From: Pyropia yezoensis
Taxonomy: Eukaryota > Rhodophyta > Bangiophyceae > Bangiales > Bangiaceae
Reading direction: 5' to 3'
NCBI GenBank assembly: GCA_009829735.1
Contig: CM020620.1
Location: 16,512,354-16,576,353 of the forward strand
DNA length: 64,000 bases
The translations under genes were made by a program, and so were the position numbers. A model generated the notes under the pieces. It was given only the letters and a program-made list of their open reading frames with translations, was not told where the DNA came from and did no database searches. Shown here piece after piece: positions 44,369-55,520 of this stretch (the first letter of the stretch is position 1; each line of letters begins with the position of its first letter).

Positions 44369-45724
44369 GGCGAGGGGAGCGTGCCACGTGGTGGGGCTGG
44401 ACGAAGGGGGAGGGGGGGGGGGCTTGACGTCCAGCCGCGGCTTGGAAAAATAGAAAAGACCAACGCGAGAAGACCAAAGGAGCACCGTACCAGTGCCAGC
44501 GTGGAAGGGGAGGGCGGGGGAAGCAGGCGCGCCGCCGCCGCCCGTCTGCGCCACACAGAGGCAGCGGCTGCGACAGACGATGCCAGCCACGGGGCCCGCC
44601 GAGCAGGCGCCACAACGACCAAGACAAACCACCCACCAAAAAAGGGGACTCTGGGATACCAACGGCCCCCAGCGTTACGCACCACCGCCGCGGGCGCGAG
44701 CGGAAGGGAGCCCGCCGCAGCGGCGGCCGGCTTGCACACCCCGAGGTCGGCGGTCGCGCACAGCGTTGGCAGGCGCGCAGCGGACAGCAGCCCGCCCCTC
44801 CGATGGCAAGTGGTGACGCGACACTGAAAACTGACTTGCAAGCGACGCTGTGGACTTTTCATTCGTTCTTCATGATCAAACAGTCGTGTTTAGAAGATCG
44901 GAGCGCGGGATCTGGCCGCCCAACCGCCACCGCCACGCCGCATCGTCCGCCACACCCCCTCCGCGCCGCCCGCCACCCGCCTCTCCTAGCACACCTGTCC
45001 GCTGCCATGAGCAGCGGCCAGCCAAACGGGCCGCGGCGGCGCTTGTACTCTGCGTGGATCACAGGCATCTGCCGGCAGCGTCAGAGGCCGACGGTAACGG
45101 CCAGTGGGAAAGCATTGGAACGTGCCTATGCTCGACACGGCGACGGAGGAGATCCAGAAGGGGGGGGCGGCGGAGGGGGGGAGGGCCGCGCTGACTGGCC
45201 ACGGTCCAAGCCTTTCCACGAGGACAGCATCGCCGCGGTGCGTTGCCACCATGCCAGCTGCGGTCTCTGTCTTCTCGCTCGGCCCAGCGACCCGTCCCAG
45301 ACGCGTGCCTCTGGTTGCGTCGGCGAGCCCCCCACGCCGACCGCCTCACCCTTGGCGCTGTCGTCATGAGCCAATCCCGCGTCTGCGCCCGTGCCCATAC
45401 CTCTGGTGGGGTCCCGCCCCTTTCAACCCGTGCACCCCCACAGCCACCAGACCACGACAGGTGGGCCCACTGGCGGTCCGTCAGGTCTCCCCGTGCGATC
45501 GAGGAGGACATTGATGGCAGGCCTGTCATCCGCAACAGCGTCCCAGGAGGCGCGTTTGGAAAGTGGGGGAGGGGGGGCACACAAGGGGGCGCGCTGGTGA
45601 GACTCGGCGCGCCCCACCCCTGGGCGCGCCCAAGGATCAAGGGAGGAGGCGCACCCGGCCGGCGACCCCCCAGCGGCCGCCCGACCCGCGAGCGGCGCAG
45701 CAAATCCCCACAGAGGGCCTCACC
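44369..45724. other. Intergenic between CSN3 and the methyltransferase
   Basis: About 1.35 kb. Short G-runs and mixed sequence; no ORF with recognisable content. It should contain the CSN3 promoter, but no clear core element is visible. Confidence 0.5.
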
Positions 45725-47455
45725 TCAGCCCGCCGGCACATCGTTCCCCCCCCCCCCCGGTTTTCGAAAGACCGCATGCACCCAGCAGCGGCGCATCGTC
45801 AGCCCCTCCTTGCGGTTGACGTGCTCCACCCGGGCGGTGCGGAGCTCCTCCACCTCAAACCCGACCGACGTGAAGAGGGCGGCCAGCTCGTCCTGCGTGA
45901 AAAAGTAGGTGCGCGTGCCGTCGGCGCGAGCAAACGCGCGGACGCCGCAATCGTCAACGTTCGCGCCGCCGCCGCCGCCGCCGCCCGCGGTGCCACCTGA
46001 GGTGGCGGCGTTGGCGCCCATCGGGCCTGCCTCGCCCACCGCGACGGCGCTGCCGCCGGTACTGCCAGTGACAGGGTCGACGCCATCGCCGTCACCGCCG
46101 CTGCCATCACTGTCGCGGCCACCACCCTCGCCGCCGCCGCCGCCGCCGCCGCCCCTGCCGCCGAAGCCGCCGCCGCCGCCGCCGCCGCCGCCGCCCCCGA
46201 CGTCACCTCCGCCGCCGCCACCGCCGCCACCGCTGCTGCCACAGGTGCCGCCATTGGCATGTGCCACACCCTCCCCTACCCCACCACAAGCGCCCGCCCC
46301 CTCCACCGGAACGGCACTGGTGGCATCGTTACGCGCGCCCTCTCCCGGAACCCCGCCCTCCCCCCAGCGGCCGCCCACCGCCCCCCCCACTGCCCCCCCA
46401 TCCGCGGCCACCCCCCCACCCCGCACGCCACACTTGGCCGCCAGCCGCACCTGCGCCAGGTCCCCCCCCGCATAGTCGCGCAGCAGCACCCGCCCCCCCC
46501 CGCGGAGCGCGCCGTACGCCGCCGCCACCGCGGCGCGCATCCGCCCCGGCGGCAGCGCCGACAGCGTCCACACGAGCGTCACGTAGTCGGCGGTGCCGGC
46601 GGGGAGGGGCCACGGGTCGGCCGCCGCGTCGTGGACGGCGGCGGCCACCCGGCGGGCGCCATACTCGGGGGACCCCACCAGGTGGGCCACCGCCGCGGCA
46701 GACACGTCAAAGGCGTACGCAAAGAGCGCGGGGTTGGCGCGGAGGAGGGGGTACACCGACGCGCCGGTGCCGCAGCCAGCCTCGACGAGCACCGTCGCGC
46801 CCGGGCGGGGGGTGGGTGGCGGCGCAGCGGGCAGAGGGCACCCATCACCGCCCCCGCTGCCGCCGCTGCCGCCGTCCTCACCGCCGCCGTCGCCATCGCC
46901 CACTGCGGCGGCCAGCGGGGCGTGCCACACAGACCAGTCGGCCACAACGGCGGGGGGCATCAGCTGGGGGAAGAAGCGGCGGAGGTTGTGTTTGTCCTTG
47001 AAAAAGGCGCCCGCGTGGCCCGCGTAAAAGGCGTTCCAGGCGGGGGCCTCGGCGGGGGCTTCCCCTGGCGGGGGCCCCCTCGCGTCCCCGCGGGAGGCCG
47101 TCAAGGTCGCCGCAACAGCGGGCACAACGGCGACGGCAGCGGCGGCTACACAACCACCACAACCGTCGCTGCCAGTGCCACCGCCGCCGCCGTCGTCGCC
47201 GCCGCCGCCGCCGCCGCTACTGCCGACAGATGGCAGAGCGGTAGCGCCTGGAAAGGCCAACGCCACCCGCCGGGGCGGGCGCGGAGGCCGAGCCGCAGCG
47301 GCCAGGCGGGCCCGACGACGGGCGCCCGAGCGGCGGCTGCGGGGGGCACCGGCCGCGGGGGCGATGGTGGTGCTGTCGGCAGCCCCGGGGGAGGAGGGGG
47401 GGGCCGTGGGCAGCACGCCAGCGACGGCGGTCATCCAGTCATCAGCATCGTCCAT
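45725..47455 (-). CDS. METTL2/6-type tRNA (cytosine-32 N3) methyltransferase
   Basis: 576 residues from ATG 47455 (MDDADDWMTAV...). After an Ala/Arg-rich N-terminus come the family marks: WNAFYAGHAGAFFKDKHNL, SAM-binding motif I VLVEAGCGTGASVYPLL, AYAFDVS, DYVTLVWTLSALPPGRM, and GGRVLLRDYAGGDLAQVRL. Last come ADGTRTYFFTQDELAALF and the C-terminal RRCWVHAVFRKP. These match METTL2/METTL6/METTL8 enzymes, which put m3C on position 32 of some tRNAs. Between RDYAGGDL and ADGTRTYFF lies an unusual insert of about 150 residues, mostly poly-Gly with Ser/Asp, coded by GGC repeats (about 46100-46250). The subfamily cannot be fixed. Confidence 0.9.
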   Translation of the reverse strand: MDDADDWMTAVAGVLPTAPPSSPGAADSTTIAPAAGAPRSRRSGARRRARLAAAARPPRPPRRVALAFPGATALPSVGSSGGGGGGDDGGGGGTGSDGCGGCVAAAAVAVVPAVAATLTASRGDARGPPPGEAPAEAPAWNAFYAGHAGAFFKDKHNLRRFFPQLMPPAVVADWSVWHAPLAAAVGDGDGGGEDGGSGGSGGGDGCPLPAAPPPTPRPGATVLVEAGCGTGASVYPLLRANPALFAYAFDVSAAAVAHLVGSPEYGARRVAAAVHDAAADPWPLPAGTADYVTLVWTLSALPPGRMRAAVAAAYGALRGGGRVLLRDYAGGDLAQVRLAAKCGVRGGGVAADGGAVGGAVGGRWGEGGVPGEGARNDATSAVPVEGAGACGGVGEGVAHANGGTCGSSGGGGGGGGGDVGGGGGGGGGGGFGGRGGGGGGGGEGGGRDSDGSGGDGDGVDPVTGSTGGSAVAVGEAGPMGANAATSGGTAGGGGGGGANVDDCGVRAFARADGTRTYFFTQDELAALFTSVGFEVEELRTARVEHVNRKEGLTMRRCWVHAVFRKPGGGGNDVPAG

Positions 47456-48841
47456 GGGGCAGGGTGGGACCGGAGGGGAGTAGAGAGTGGCGAGTGGGGG
47501 GACGGAATCGGACAGAGGCTTGGAGAACGAGGGCAGGGATATCACACACAGCCAACGGCAGGGAGATGGGGCTCAACAGCAGCGGGTGCATCGATGCATC
47601 GGGTCGGGCAGTAGGCGCCCCCGGTGCCGTCACGCGGCTCGTCGGCGGCGGTGATGGTGGCGGCAAAGGAGCAATCGAAATATCAAAGTACAAACAATAC
47701 TCTTTGCATCGAGGATTTTCTTGTGTTCTGTCGACTGACTGATTTGATTCGTGAGCGCTTCACTTCGAAAGCAGAGAGTGTTCCGGTACATCCGTCTCAC
47801 CCGGGGATTGAAAATCGTTAGTGTCGAGACCGGCCAACAGCAACCCTCCAAGGCATTGAAAATCGGCGGTGTGCGTTGCCTCCGATTCCGCCGTACCGCC
47901 TTCTCTTCCCCACCTCCCCCGCGAGCACTCCGCCACCGGCGCGCCCCGCAGCGGGCACCACGTCCCGAGCAGCGCCAAGGGGAAGAACCCACCCTTGGGC
48001 TGGTTGCTTTGGCCGCACGTGTCGAGAAAGTGTTGGCGGTCAAACTGGCTCCCCGGAGACCCGTCCGCTCTTTTTAAGGACAGCCCCTGGTAGGTTAGCT
48101 AACGTCGCCGCCACGGCGTGTGTGGAGCGCCACGCCGTGCCTCGCCGCCTTTTTATGGCTCTGCTGCGCGCATTTGTGGTGGAGGTGGCAGCGATATTGG
48201 CGCCACCCTGCTGCCGGTTCCGCTGTTACACGCGAAAAGAAACCAGCACAGTACTCCTCGTTCAAAGCTATGCAGACACCTCATCGCACCCGGCCTTCGC
48301 ATTGAGAACACATTAACCACAGTGGCACACGCCTGCACGAAGGCCTACATGCCTGTCGCAACCTGCCCGACAGCCCAAGGTAGGTATGAACGTGCTGGCA
48401 CCCACACAGCGTCTGCGGCACTCGTCCCGGTGGGTCGATTGCCGTTGCGGTGGACGGGCGAGCGGACCAGCCGGGGCGCCCGTGCCGTGACGGGCGGCCA
48501 CTCCCAAACTGGAAACACGGGGCACCCTGCCGCCCCCCCGCTTCCCGTTCCCACACACCCGACTGGCTACCCGCTTGGGGCGGCAACCACGCACCGCATC
48601 GCAATGGCACGCCGCCGCCGCCACCGCTGCCTCCGCGGCTGCATCCGCCGTTGCAGGTGGTCTCACTGGTACAAAAAGGGACGTCGTTCAGCTCTCGACT
48701 GGTCCACCTCCTCCTCATCTCACCGCCCACAAGCACCACCGTCCACTTCCTACACACCCCCCACACCCAACCAACAGCCAACTCGTTCCCCACCACCTCA
48801 CGTCACCGCCGCCGACCCCCGCGCTTCCACCCTCTCCAGCC
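47456..48841. other. Divergent intergenic region
   Basis: About 1.4 kb between the methyltransferase (minus) and the secreted protein (plus); presumably holds both promoters. Less GC-rich around 47660-47830 and 48170-48320. No gene supported. Confidence 0.5.
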
Positions 48842-49810
48842 ATGGCCCCCTCTACCCGCCGCGCGGTCGCCCTCGCCACCGCCTCCACCTTCCTCGTCTC
48901 CCAGTCGGCGCTCTCCACGGCCGCCCCCGCCGCCGACATGGCGCCGTCGGTGGCGCAGGCCACCCCGACCTGCGGCGCGCCGTTTGCGTGCACCACCACC
49001 ACCGCGCTGACCGGCTTTTTCTGCCTTGCCCGTCCGTCGGCGGCCGCGGTGTCTTGCGCCGGCGGAGAAGACGTGCCGGCGTTCCGCCTCAAGGACGGCC
49101 TCTGCTACCCGACCGTCACGCTCGGGTGGACGTGCAAGGCGGCTGCCACCACCACCGCCGGCCGCACCTGTGAGGTTGCCTGCGCGGCGCCGACGGCCAC
49201 CCCGGCGCCCACCCCGGCGGCCACAGCGTCGCCGGCGCCCACCGCGTCGCCGGCGCCCACCGCGTCGCCTGCACCCACCGCGTCGCCCGCGCCCACAACC
49301 GGCGGCGGGGGCTTCTTTGGCTTCAAGCCCTCGTACCTGCGGACCATTTTTGACAACTACTTCCGCCCCGCCATTGACGGCGTCGACGGCAAGGACTGCT
49401 CCGCTGAGACGGTGGCCAAGACGGGCAGCCTTGACGGCGGCGATGGCCTGCCTGGCCTCAACGGCGGCCGCGGCGGCAACGGCGGCGCCGGCTGCGCCGG
49501 CGGCAACGGCGGCAACGGCGGCCGCGGTGGCGACGGCAACGTTGCCGGCCGCCCGGGCGGCCCCGGCGGCGACGGTGGTGTGGGTGGCCTCGGCGGCGAC
49601 GGCGGCGACGGCGGCCGTGGCGGCGACGGTGGCGCCGCCGCCGACGGTGGCGATGGTGGAGACGGTGGCGACTCGGGCGTCGGCGGCAGCGGCGGGAATG
49701 CCGGGGATGGCGGCAACGGCGGGGACGGGCCTGCCGGCCGGTCGGGGCGTGGGGGCACCAAGGGCCGCGACGGTAAGGCCGGCAAGCCGGGCCGCAGCAT
49801 CGCGGCCTAG
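48842..49810 (+). CDS. Secreted collagen-like Gly-rich protein with Cys-rich head
   Basis: 322 residues from ATG 48842. A signal peptide (residues 1 to about 27) is followed by a domain with eight Cys (residues about 43-118, likely four disulfides). Next comes a linker of TASPAP repeats, a short aromatic segment (FFGFKPSYLRTIFDNYF), and about 125 residues of Gly-x-x repeats dominated by GGD, GGN and GGR. The C-terminus (GTKGRDGKAGKPGRS) holds the only Lys cluster of the repeat. It is likely a cell-wall or matrix protein. Low Pro content in the repeat means a true collagen triple helix is uncertain. No family name can be given. Confidence 0.78.
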   Translation: MAPSTRRAVALATASTFLVSQSALSTAAPAADMAPSVAQATPTCGAPFACTTTTALTGFFCLARPSAAAVSCAGGEDVPAFRLKDGLCYPTVTLGWTCKAAATTTAGRTCEVACAAPTATPAPTPAATASPAPTASPAPTASPAPTASPAPTTGGGGFFGFKPSYLRTIFDNYFRPAIDGVDGKDCSAETVAKTGSLDGGDGLPGLNGGRGGNGGAGCAGGNGGNGGRGGDGNVAGRPGGPGGDGGVGGLGGDGGDGGRGGDGGAAADGGDGGDGGDSGVGGSGGNAGDGGNGGDGPAGRSGRGGTKGRDGKAGKPGRSIAA

Positions 49811-50087
49811 GCACGAACCGCCCAGGTGCTAGTCTCTGGGGACGCCCGATATAGCTCGCACTCGCTGCCCCCTCCAAATGGAGGACGGGGTTGATGACAG
49901 GGCCCACGGGGAGTGTCCGGTAAACTCATTCTTACTTGTGCTTCGTACTCACACCTACGTACACAGACAGCCACCAAACCCGGTCAACGCGCAACAGCCG
50001 CCACCACTCCACGCACAGCCGCTGCGGCAGGCCTTACTGCTGCTGTCGCCCCGGCGGGAGGGCGCTGTAGTCAGGGTAGATGACTAC
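49811..50087. other. Short convergent 3' region
   Basis: Lies between the secreted-protein gene (plus) and the HD phosphohydrolase gene (minus). No feature recognised. Confidence 0.5.
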
Positions 50088-50964
50088 CTAAACCCCGGCC
50101 CCCCCCGCGAGCTCGTCACGCATGGCCGATGCGAACTGCACCAGCAGCGCATGTCGTTCCCGACCCATCGCCCGCCCTGACTTTGTCGTCAAGCACCCGA
50201 CCAGGCGCAGCAGCTTCTCGTCAAAATGGACCAGGCCATTCGACAGCGACCGCCCCGCCGCTGCCCCATACGCAAATGTCCGAGCCACGCCGACGGCACC
50301 CATCGAGTCAAGGCGGTCCGCGTCGCGAACAATGGCAAGCTCCTGAGCGTAAGCGGTCACCACAGGCGGTGGAGGGGGAGGTGTAGGCGGGCCGTACTGA
50401 CGGCTGAAAGAGACGTGCGGCGCCAGCGCCACGGCTGTGGCGGCAGTGGTGGCGGGGATGCCAGCTGCAACCAAAGAGGCGATGACGGCGTCTTCCGTCT
50501 CTGCACCAGCTCCAGGTGCGTATTTGTGGTCCCGTACGTCATGGATGGCAGCTAGCACATCCACCAGAGCGCAATCCAGAGGGCGACCAGCAGCAGCCAA
50601 CTCCTCTGCCTCTGCGCTGGCAATGCGTCGCGCGTTGCCAATAACCCGTTGGACATGCGACCTACGCGAAAAGGCCCGCACAGGATTGAGCGCCAAGGAG
50701 ACGGGAAACAAACAACACAGAGAGGCGCACCACGCAAGCACGTGCGAAACTCAGTTCCTAGCCCCCTTGGATACAACACCAACAAGAATAAACACCAACC
50801 CTACCCGCATCACCCCGTGCGCTACCCCGATACCGCAAGGATGGCCGACACATATCGTACCAGTCATGCGACGCATCCTTCCCTCCCATTGCTCGCTCGG
50901 CATAGGCAAAAACAGCCCGCATCACCGCCGGCTGGGGAGGGCCATTGCCCGAGCCGTCGGCCAT
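50088..50964 (-). CDS. HD-domain metal-dependent phosphohydrolase
   Basis: Two exons: 50964-50861 and 50661-50088, GT-AG intron of 199 nt splitting the Trp codon of ASHDWSHVQRV; 225 residues. The metal-binding pattern is complete: H in SHDWSH, the HD pair in AAIHDVRDHKY, a further H in ALAPHVSFS and D in IVRDADRLD. Conserved family text includes DRLDSMGAVGVARTFAYG and the EKLLRL helix. Such small HD hydrolases are found in bacteria and eukaryotes and probably cleave nucleotides or phosphoesters; the substrate is not known. No targeting peptide is obvious. Confidence 0.87.
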
Positions 50965-51694
50965 CGTCACAGGAAGACCGACCGTCAGCGGTGCGGAAAC
51001 TCGAAAAGACCAGCGTGGCGCCCTGCGAACCAGCACGCCAGACGCAAGTCGGCGTCCGTCGCACGGCAGCCGGCGCAGCGTGGCCCGAGACACTCATATG
51101 TATGGCCGCCAACATAGAATATAGCGAGGCACAATTCAGTCGCCTGCTTATTCAGTGTGAGAAGCAACTAAAAAATGGGTGGGGCTCCTGCCACACCACC
51201 GCACGTATGCTATTGTGTATGCACATTCCTTCCTTGGCTCAAGCTGGGGAGGGTCACACAAGCATGTGGATACGCCCGGGACTCAATGGCAGTAAACTCG
51301 CCAACACTTATGTACACGATGCCCCACCTCACCCTCGCACGACAAAAAATACGACGCCTTACGACTCGCCGCCTCACACACACACCTCCACTCACCAGGA
51401 CACCCGCAGTTGGTGAGCATGTGCATCGTCATGCCGCTGCGGTGCGCTCGCAGACGGCACTGGGTCCCGCCCCCACAACAGGAATATATAAAAAAAAAGG
51501 GTGCTGCGCAAGGAACAGAAGACACGTCACAGATTGGACACGGCGGCCACTGCCGCCGTCAGGGTCCGCACCATCTCGTAGCGCTGAGGAAGGCCACGCG
51601 CCCTTGCGGCGACGTCGCGCCCCCCCCCAAAAGCCCAATCGGCAAAGCTCGACCCGCAGACCATCAGGGCGTGGCACGCTCGCCCCCGGTGTGT
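50965..51694. other. Intergenic between HD gene and sigma factor gene
   Basis: About 730 bp; upstream of the HD gene and downstream of the sigma gene, both on the minus strand. Contains an A-rich run near 51487. No gene seen. Confidence 0.5.
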
Positions 51695-53536
51695 TCAGGC
51701 AGCCGAGCCGATACAGCTTTGCAGGATCTCCCTCACGCCCGGCGTCTTGAGCTTGGTGAGCGACGTCAGCACAATCCGCCGCACGCGCTCCTTGGAGACT
51801 GCAAGCAGCGCGCCAATCTCCGTCAGCGTCCGCGCCTGCCCGTCGTCCAGGCCAAACCGCAGCCGCACGACCGCGCGCTCTTGCGGGCGAAGCGTTTCGC
51901 GGAGGATGCGGTCCAACTCCTCTCGCTGCATCGCCTCCACCATCTTGGCCTCGACATTGTCGTCGCCCTCGAGTACTTCTGCCAGCCGGAGGGAACCGTC
52001 GTCGCCACCGCCCGTGCCGTTGCCGCCGGTGCCACCCACCGCCGCATCAAGAGAAGACGGAAAGCGCCCAGACACCTGGTTCACAAATTTGAGCTTGGCT
52101 GGCGTGATGCCCACCGCAACAGCCACTTCCTCGTCCGTCACGTCGCCCGTCGGCGACGCGGCCGCCAGCTCCGAATGGGTCTTTCGGATCTTGGCCGCGA
52201 GTGTGAGCATTCCGTTGGGCACATGAATCATCCGGCCCTTGACGGACAGCGCCCGCTGCACGACCGCCCGAACCCACCACGTGGCGTACGTGCTGAAATG
52301 GAAGCCCCGGTTGGGGTCAAACAGCTCGGCAGCACGGATGAGGCCGAGGCAGCCCTCCTGGATCATGTCCTCCTCGGACAACGAGCTGGTGGCCGCGGTG
52401 GTCGTGTTCCTCGCGGCACGTCCGCCACGGCTGTTGATCATCTTGCGCACAATCGACGCAACGAGGCGCATGTTGGCACTGACGAGCGCGTTTTTGGCGC
52501 GGACCCCTCGCTGGAGGGTACCTTGCAGCTCCCCAACCGTCATGCCGGCGGCCGCAGCCCACTCGGGAGCGGTCGGCGTGCGGCCGCGTTCGGCCACCAG
52601 GCTCGCCTTGATGCCCTCGATGGCGGCCAGGTCAGCTACTTCGGTAGCCAGCCGGATTTCCTCCGAGCGCCCGATGAGCTCGTGGGAGCGGATCTCAGAC
52701 AGATACACGCTGAGTGCGTCCTTGCGCCATGCGGGGCCGCTCTGCGACCCAAGCTTCGTCGCAGCCTCCGACGCCGTGTCGTCCATCTCTTCAGGCGTCA
52801 GCACAGGCAGCGGGGACGCTGCGCCGGGCCGGGCACCGGGCGTCGCCACCCCAGCCGTGGCGGCAGCAGCTGCAGCAGCGGCGGCGGCACTAGCCGCGGG
52901 CGGTGGCGGCGCACTGACCCGCCGCTTGCCTGGTGCTGTTGCTGACCGCCGCCGCCGCCGGGCCGTCGTGTTAACAGTCTTTTGGTCGTTGGGCCGCTGC
53001 CGCCCACGTGGGGTGCTGGCCGACGAGCCAGCCGCCGCGCCCGCCTCCACGCGGCTCACAGCACCGGCAGATGGGGCCGACACCTTGATGGCCGACATCG
53101 ACGACGACTTTGACGCTCCGCGCGGCCCCGCCACCGCCCCGCGGTTGGGCGCCGCCTCGGCCTTACGGGACGCCACCCCCGCCCCAGACCGTCGCCTCCC
53201 CCCAGACCCAGTCGCCGCCATCCCGAGTGTCACACGCGGGGCCGCAACGGTAGTGAGGAGAGGCAGCTGCAGCTGCATGCCATTGCCAATGGCAAAGGCA
53301 GCTACGTCCTCGGCGGTAAGGGTGACGGCAAAAGAGGTGTCGACCACGAGGCCCGCGTCATAGGCAGCGGTGGTCAGGGGGGAGGCGGCTTGGGTGGTGG
53401 TGGTAGTGGTGGAGGCGGCAGCCGTGGGGGCGACCGCCGCCGGGGATGGTAAAGCAGGGTGTGCGCGGCAGCGCCATGGAAGGGGCGGGGCACGCGCATA
53501 CGCGCCGGCAGCGACCGCCGGTGGAACAAACGCCAT
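51695..53536 (-). CDS. Plastid RNA polymerase sigma-70 factor, nuclear-encoded
   Basis: 613 residues from ATG 53536 (MAFVPPAVAAGAYARAPP...). The first about 50 residues lack acidic residues and fit a plastid transit peptide; up to residue about 260 the protein is low-complexity. Then follow sigma region 1.2 (DALSVYLSEIRSHELI, near 270), region 2 (NMRLVASIVRKM near 355 to FHFSTYATWWVRAVVQRAL near 425, including DMIQEGCLGLIRA), region 3 (MLTLAAKIRKTHSEL) and region 4 with its helix-turn-helix (LRPQERAVVRLRFGL near 545; TLTEIGALLAVSKERVRRI). It should direct the bacterial-type plastid polymerase to promoters. An insert of about 12 residues lies between regions 2.1 and 2.2. Confidence 0.92.
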   Translation of the reverse strand: MAFVPPAVAAGAYARAPPLPWRCRAHPALPSPAAVAPTAAASTTTTTTQAASPLTTAAYDAGLVVDTSFAVTLTAEDVAAFAIGNGMQLQLPLLTTVAAPRVTLGMAATGSGGRRRSGAGVASRKAEAAPNRGAVAGPRGASKSSSMSAIKVSAPSAGAVSRVEAGAAAGSSASTPRGRQRPNDQKTVNTTARRRRRSATAPGKRRVSAPPPPAASAAAAAAAAAATAGVATPGARPGAASPLPVLTPEEMDDTASEAATKLGSQSGPAWRKDALSVYLSEIRSHELIGRSEEIRLATEVADLAAIEGIKASLVAERGRTPTAPEWAAAAGMTVGELQGTLQRGVRAKNALVSANMRLVASIVRKMINSRGGRAARNTTTAATSSLSEEDMIQEGCLGLIRAAELFDPNRGFHFSTYATWWVRAVVQRALSVKGRMIHVPNGMLTLAAKIRKTHSELAAASPTGDVTDEEVAVAVGITPAKLKFVNQVSGRFPSSLDAAVGGTGGNGTGGGDDGSLRLAEVLEGDDNVEAKMVEAMQREELDRILRETLRPQERAVVRLRFGLDDGQARTLTEIGALLAVSKERVRRIVLTSLTKLKTPGVREILQSCIGSAA

Positions 53537-53549
53537 GGCCACAGGCGCT

Positions 53550-53576
53550 GGGGGGGGGGGGGGGGGGGGGGGGGGG
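53550..53576. repeat. G27/C27 homopolymer in front of the sigma gene start
   Basis: Twenty-seven G in a row on the plus strand, i.e. a poly-C tract ending 14 nt before the sigma ATG on the coding strand. Length may be uncertain because such runs are hard to sequence. Confidence 0.9.
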
Positions 53577-55433
53577 AGGGGGGAGAGAGAGGGAGATGGT
53601 CGAGGGGGAAGGACAGCCGAGGCGGGCAAGGTCAACGTTAGGTGGATGGACAACCGGGGCGTGGGCCGACGCAGGTGACCGTGGCCGATGAGGATGCTGT
53701 GGTGAACGCCGGATGTCGCCACGGACGCGGCCGCGGCGGCACAGGTCACCGGCGGCGTCACGAGGAAGCGACAGCGGCGGCTACGCGCGAGCTCCAGCAG
53801 CGGCCGGGGGAGGCGGATTGGGCCGCACTCGTCGGGGCTGGGTGACCACACGCTACGAGGGCAATGTCGACGGCGCACGCCACGCACGGGGCTGCCAGGA
53901 GGGGGGCCTTGCCACCACACACGCCCTCCCCGGCGGTCCGGGGCTGCGTCTGGCACAGGCGAGGAATTGTCCCACCCGCGGCCCGCACGCTGGGCGTGCT
54001 GCCCCCACATTGAGGAGGGAGATGTGTCATCGGCCGGCTACCCCGAGGGCACACCGCTCCCCACAGGCCTGCGCTGTGCGGCGGATCGAGGGCATTCACC
54101 TTCCAACCTCAGAAGGTTGCGTGCAAAAGCTCCCAACATCTCACAGACCCCCAAACCGCCGCCGGGGAGACTGGGCCACGCCAAAGTTGTGGAGATTCCA
54201 TACATACAGGCAGGGAGAGAGTGCGGGGAGAGGACGGGGTAGCCTCCCCCCCCTTTCATCTCCAGGCGGCAAGCCACAGCCACAAATGGACCAGAAGCCC
54301 CTCGGGTGTGGTCGGCTGCGACTGCCAACCACGTGAAGTGGTCTGCAAGCCAACGGTGATTGGACAAACCGTGTGGGGACATCTGCCGCCGCATCTGAAA
54401 ACAATCTGGGTGAGCCACGTCCGCTTGGGGCCCGAGATATGTACTGTACGTACTGTACATGAAATAGTGCCCCTGCTTTGAGCAAAAACTCAGAAAAGGT
54501 GTCTCATTAACCAGCCAGCGGCCAGTCTGCCTCCACTCCGTCAGCAGTTGTCCCAGTCGCTGATCGTCCTGCACCGACTCTGCATTGCCTTCCCGTCGAG
54601 AGGCGACGCCGCATCACCAGTTCCCGACAATCGCCGGCTATGTATGTACCCACGCCGCCCGCCCTTTTGCCTTTCCGTCCGTGGAGGGGAGGGGGTGCGT
54701 CTGGGGCACGCTTCGAGAGCGAGCCCAGTCGCCGGCGGGGGGGGAGAGATGGCCTCCCATCCGCTCCACCGCCCCACCGCCCACTTCTGGGACCAGTGCG
54801 ACAGGGGGGTGTCTCGATTCACAGGCCTCCATGAGGGGAGAGGATGGTGCTTGGCCCGTGGACGGTAGCCGGCCGTGAGCCGGCGCCACCCGAGAGATCA
54901 CGGGATGGCGGCAGCCTTGCTACTGAGGAGAACGGACGGGGGGTGGGAGGTGGGAGATTGGGGGGTGGGAAACATGATCAGAGAGAGTTGAGAGTGTGGA
55001 CTGAGGCGCCGCTTCCCCCCTGACCTGTTGACAGGGCGAGGAGGGACAGTCGCCAGGTTTTGACGGCTTGACGGCGGGACAGCGATGCGGAGCGGGGTCG
55101 GTCGTGTAGGCGAGCGCGCCTCCTTTTGCCGCCGCCGCGCACGCCGACGGGCATAGCTGTGCGGTCCGCCGTCGCCGGGGGCCGCAGGCGTCGCGTAGCG
55201 CCCCCCCATGCCGCGGCGGGGGTGAAGACCTTCGCCGAGCGTCGCCGGGCGCACCACGTGTCGACAACGACTGCCTGTTGCTTCCGCGCCGGCCAGTCAC
55301 GTTTCATACCGGCGGGGAGCGGTTGCGTTGATGGGACCCGCATGTGAGTCGACGGCGCACCCCCGACACCCCACATTTACTACTATTATTCCACCGGTGG
55401 CGGCCGCCGGGGCGTGGTCACCGGCCAAGCGAG
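53577..55433. other. Intergenic, no gene supported
   Basis: Mixed GC-rich sequence with short ORFs only. A TGTAC-rich near-palindrome lies at about 54440-54460. Presumed promoter region of the sigma gene at its left end. Confidence 0.5.
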
Positions 55434-55520
55434 TCATATGGTACGTTGCACAAAAAAGATACATCGAGCATTATTTTCTTTCTTCTCCGGCGTTGTTCGG
55501 GCCACACCCCTCGGCCAATC
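55434..55520 (+). repeat. Dispersed repeat copy (foldback-element arm)
   Basis: Shares the core catatggtacgttgca-aaaaaagatacatcgag and following bases with the right arm of the foldback at 57675-57745, with scattered mismatches. Confidence 0.65.
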
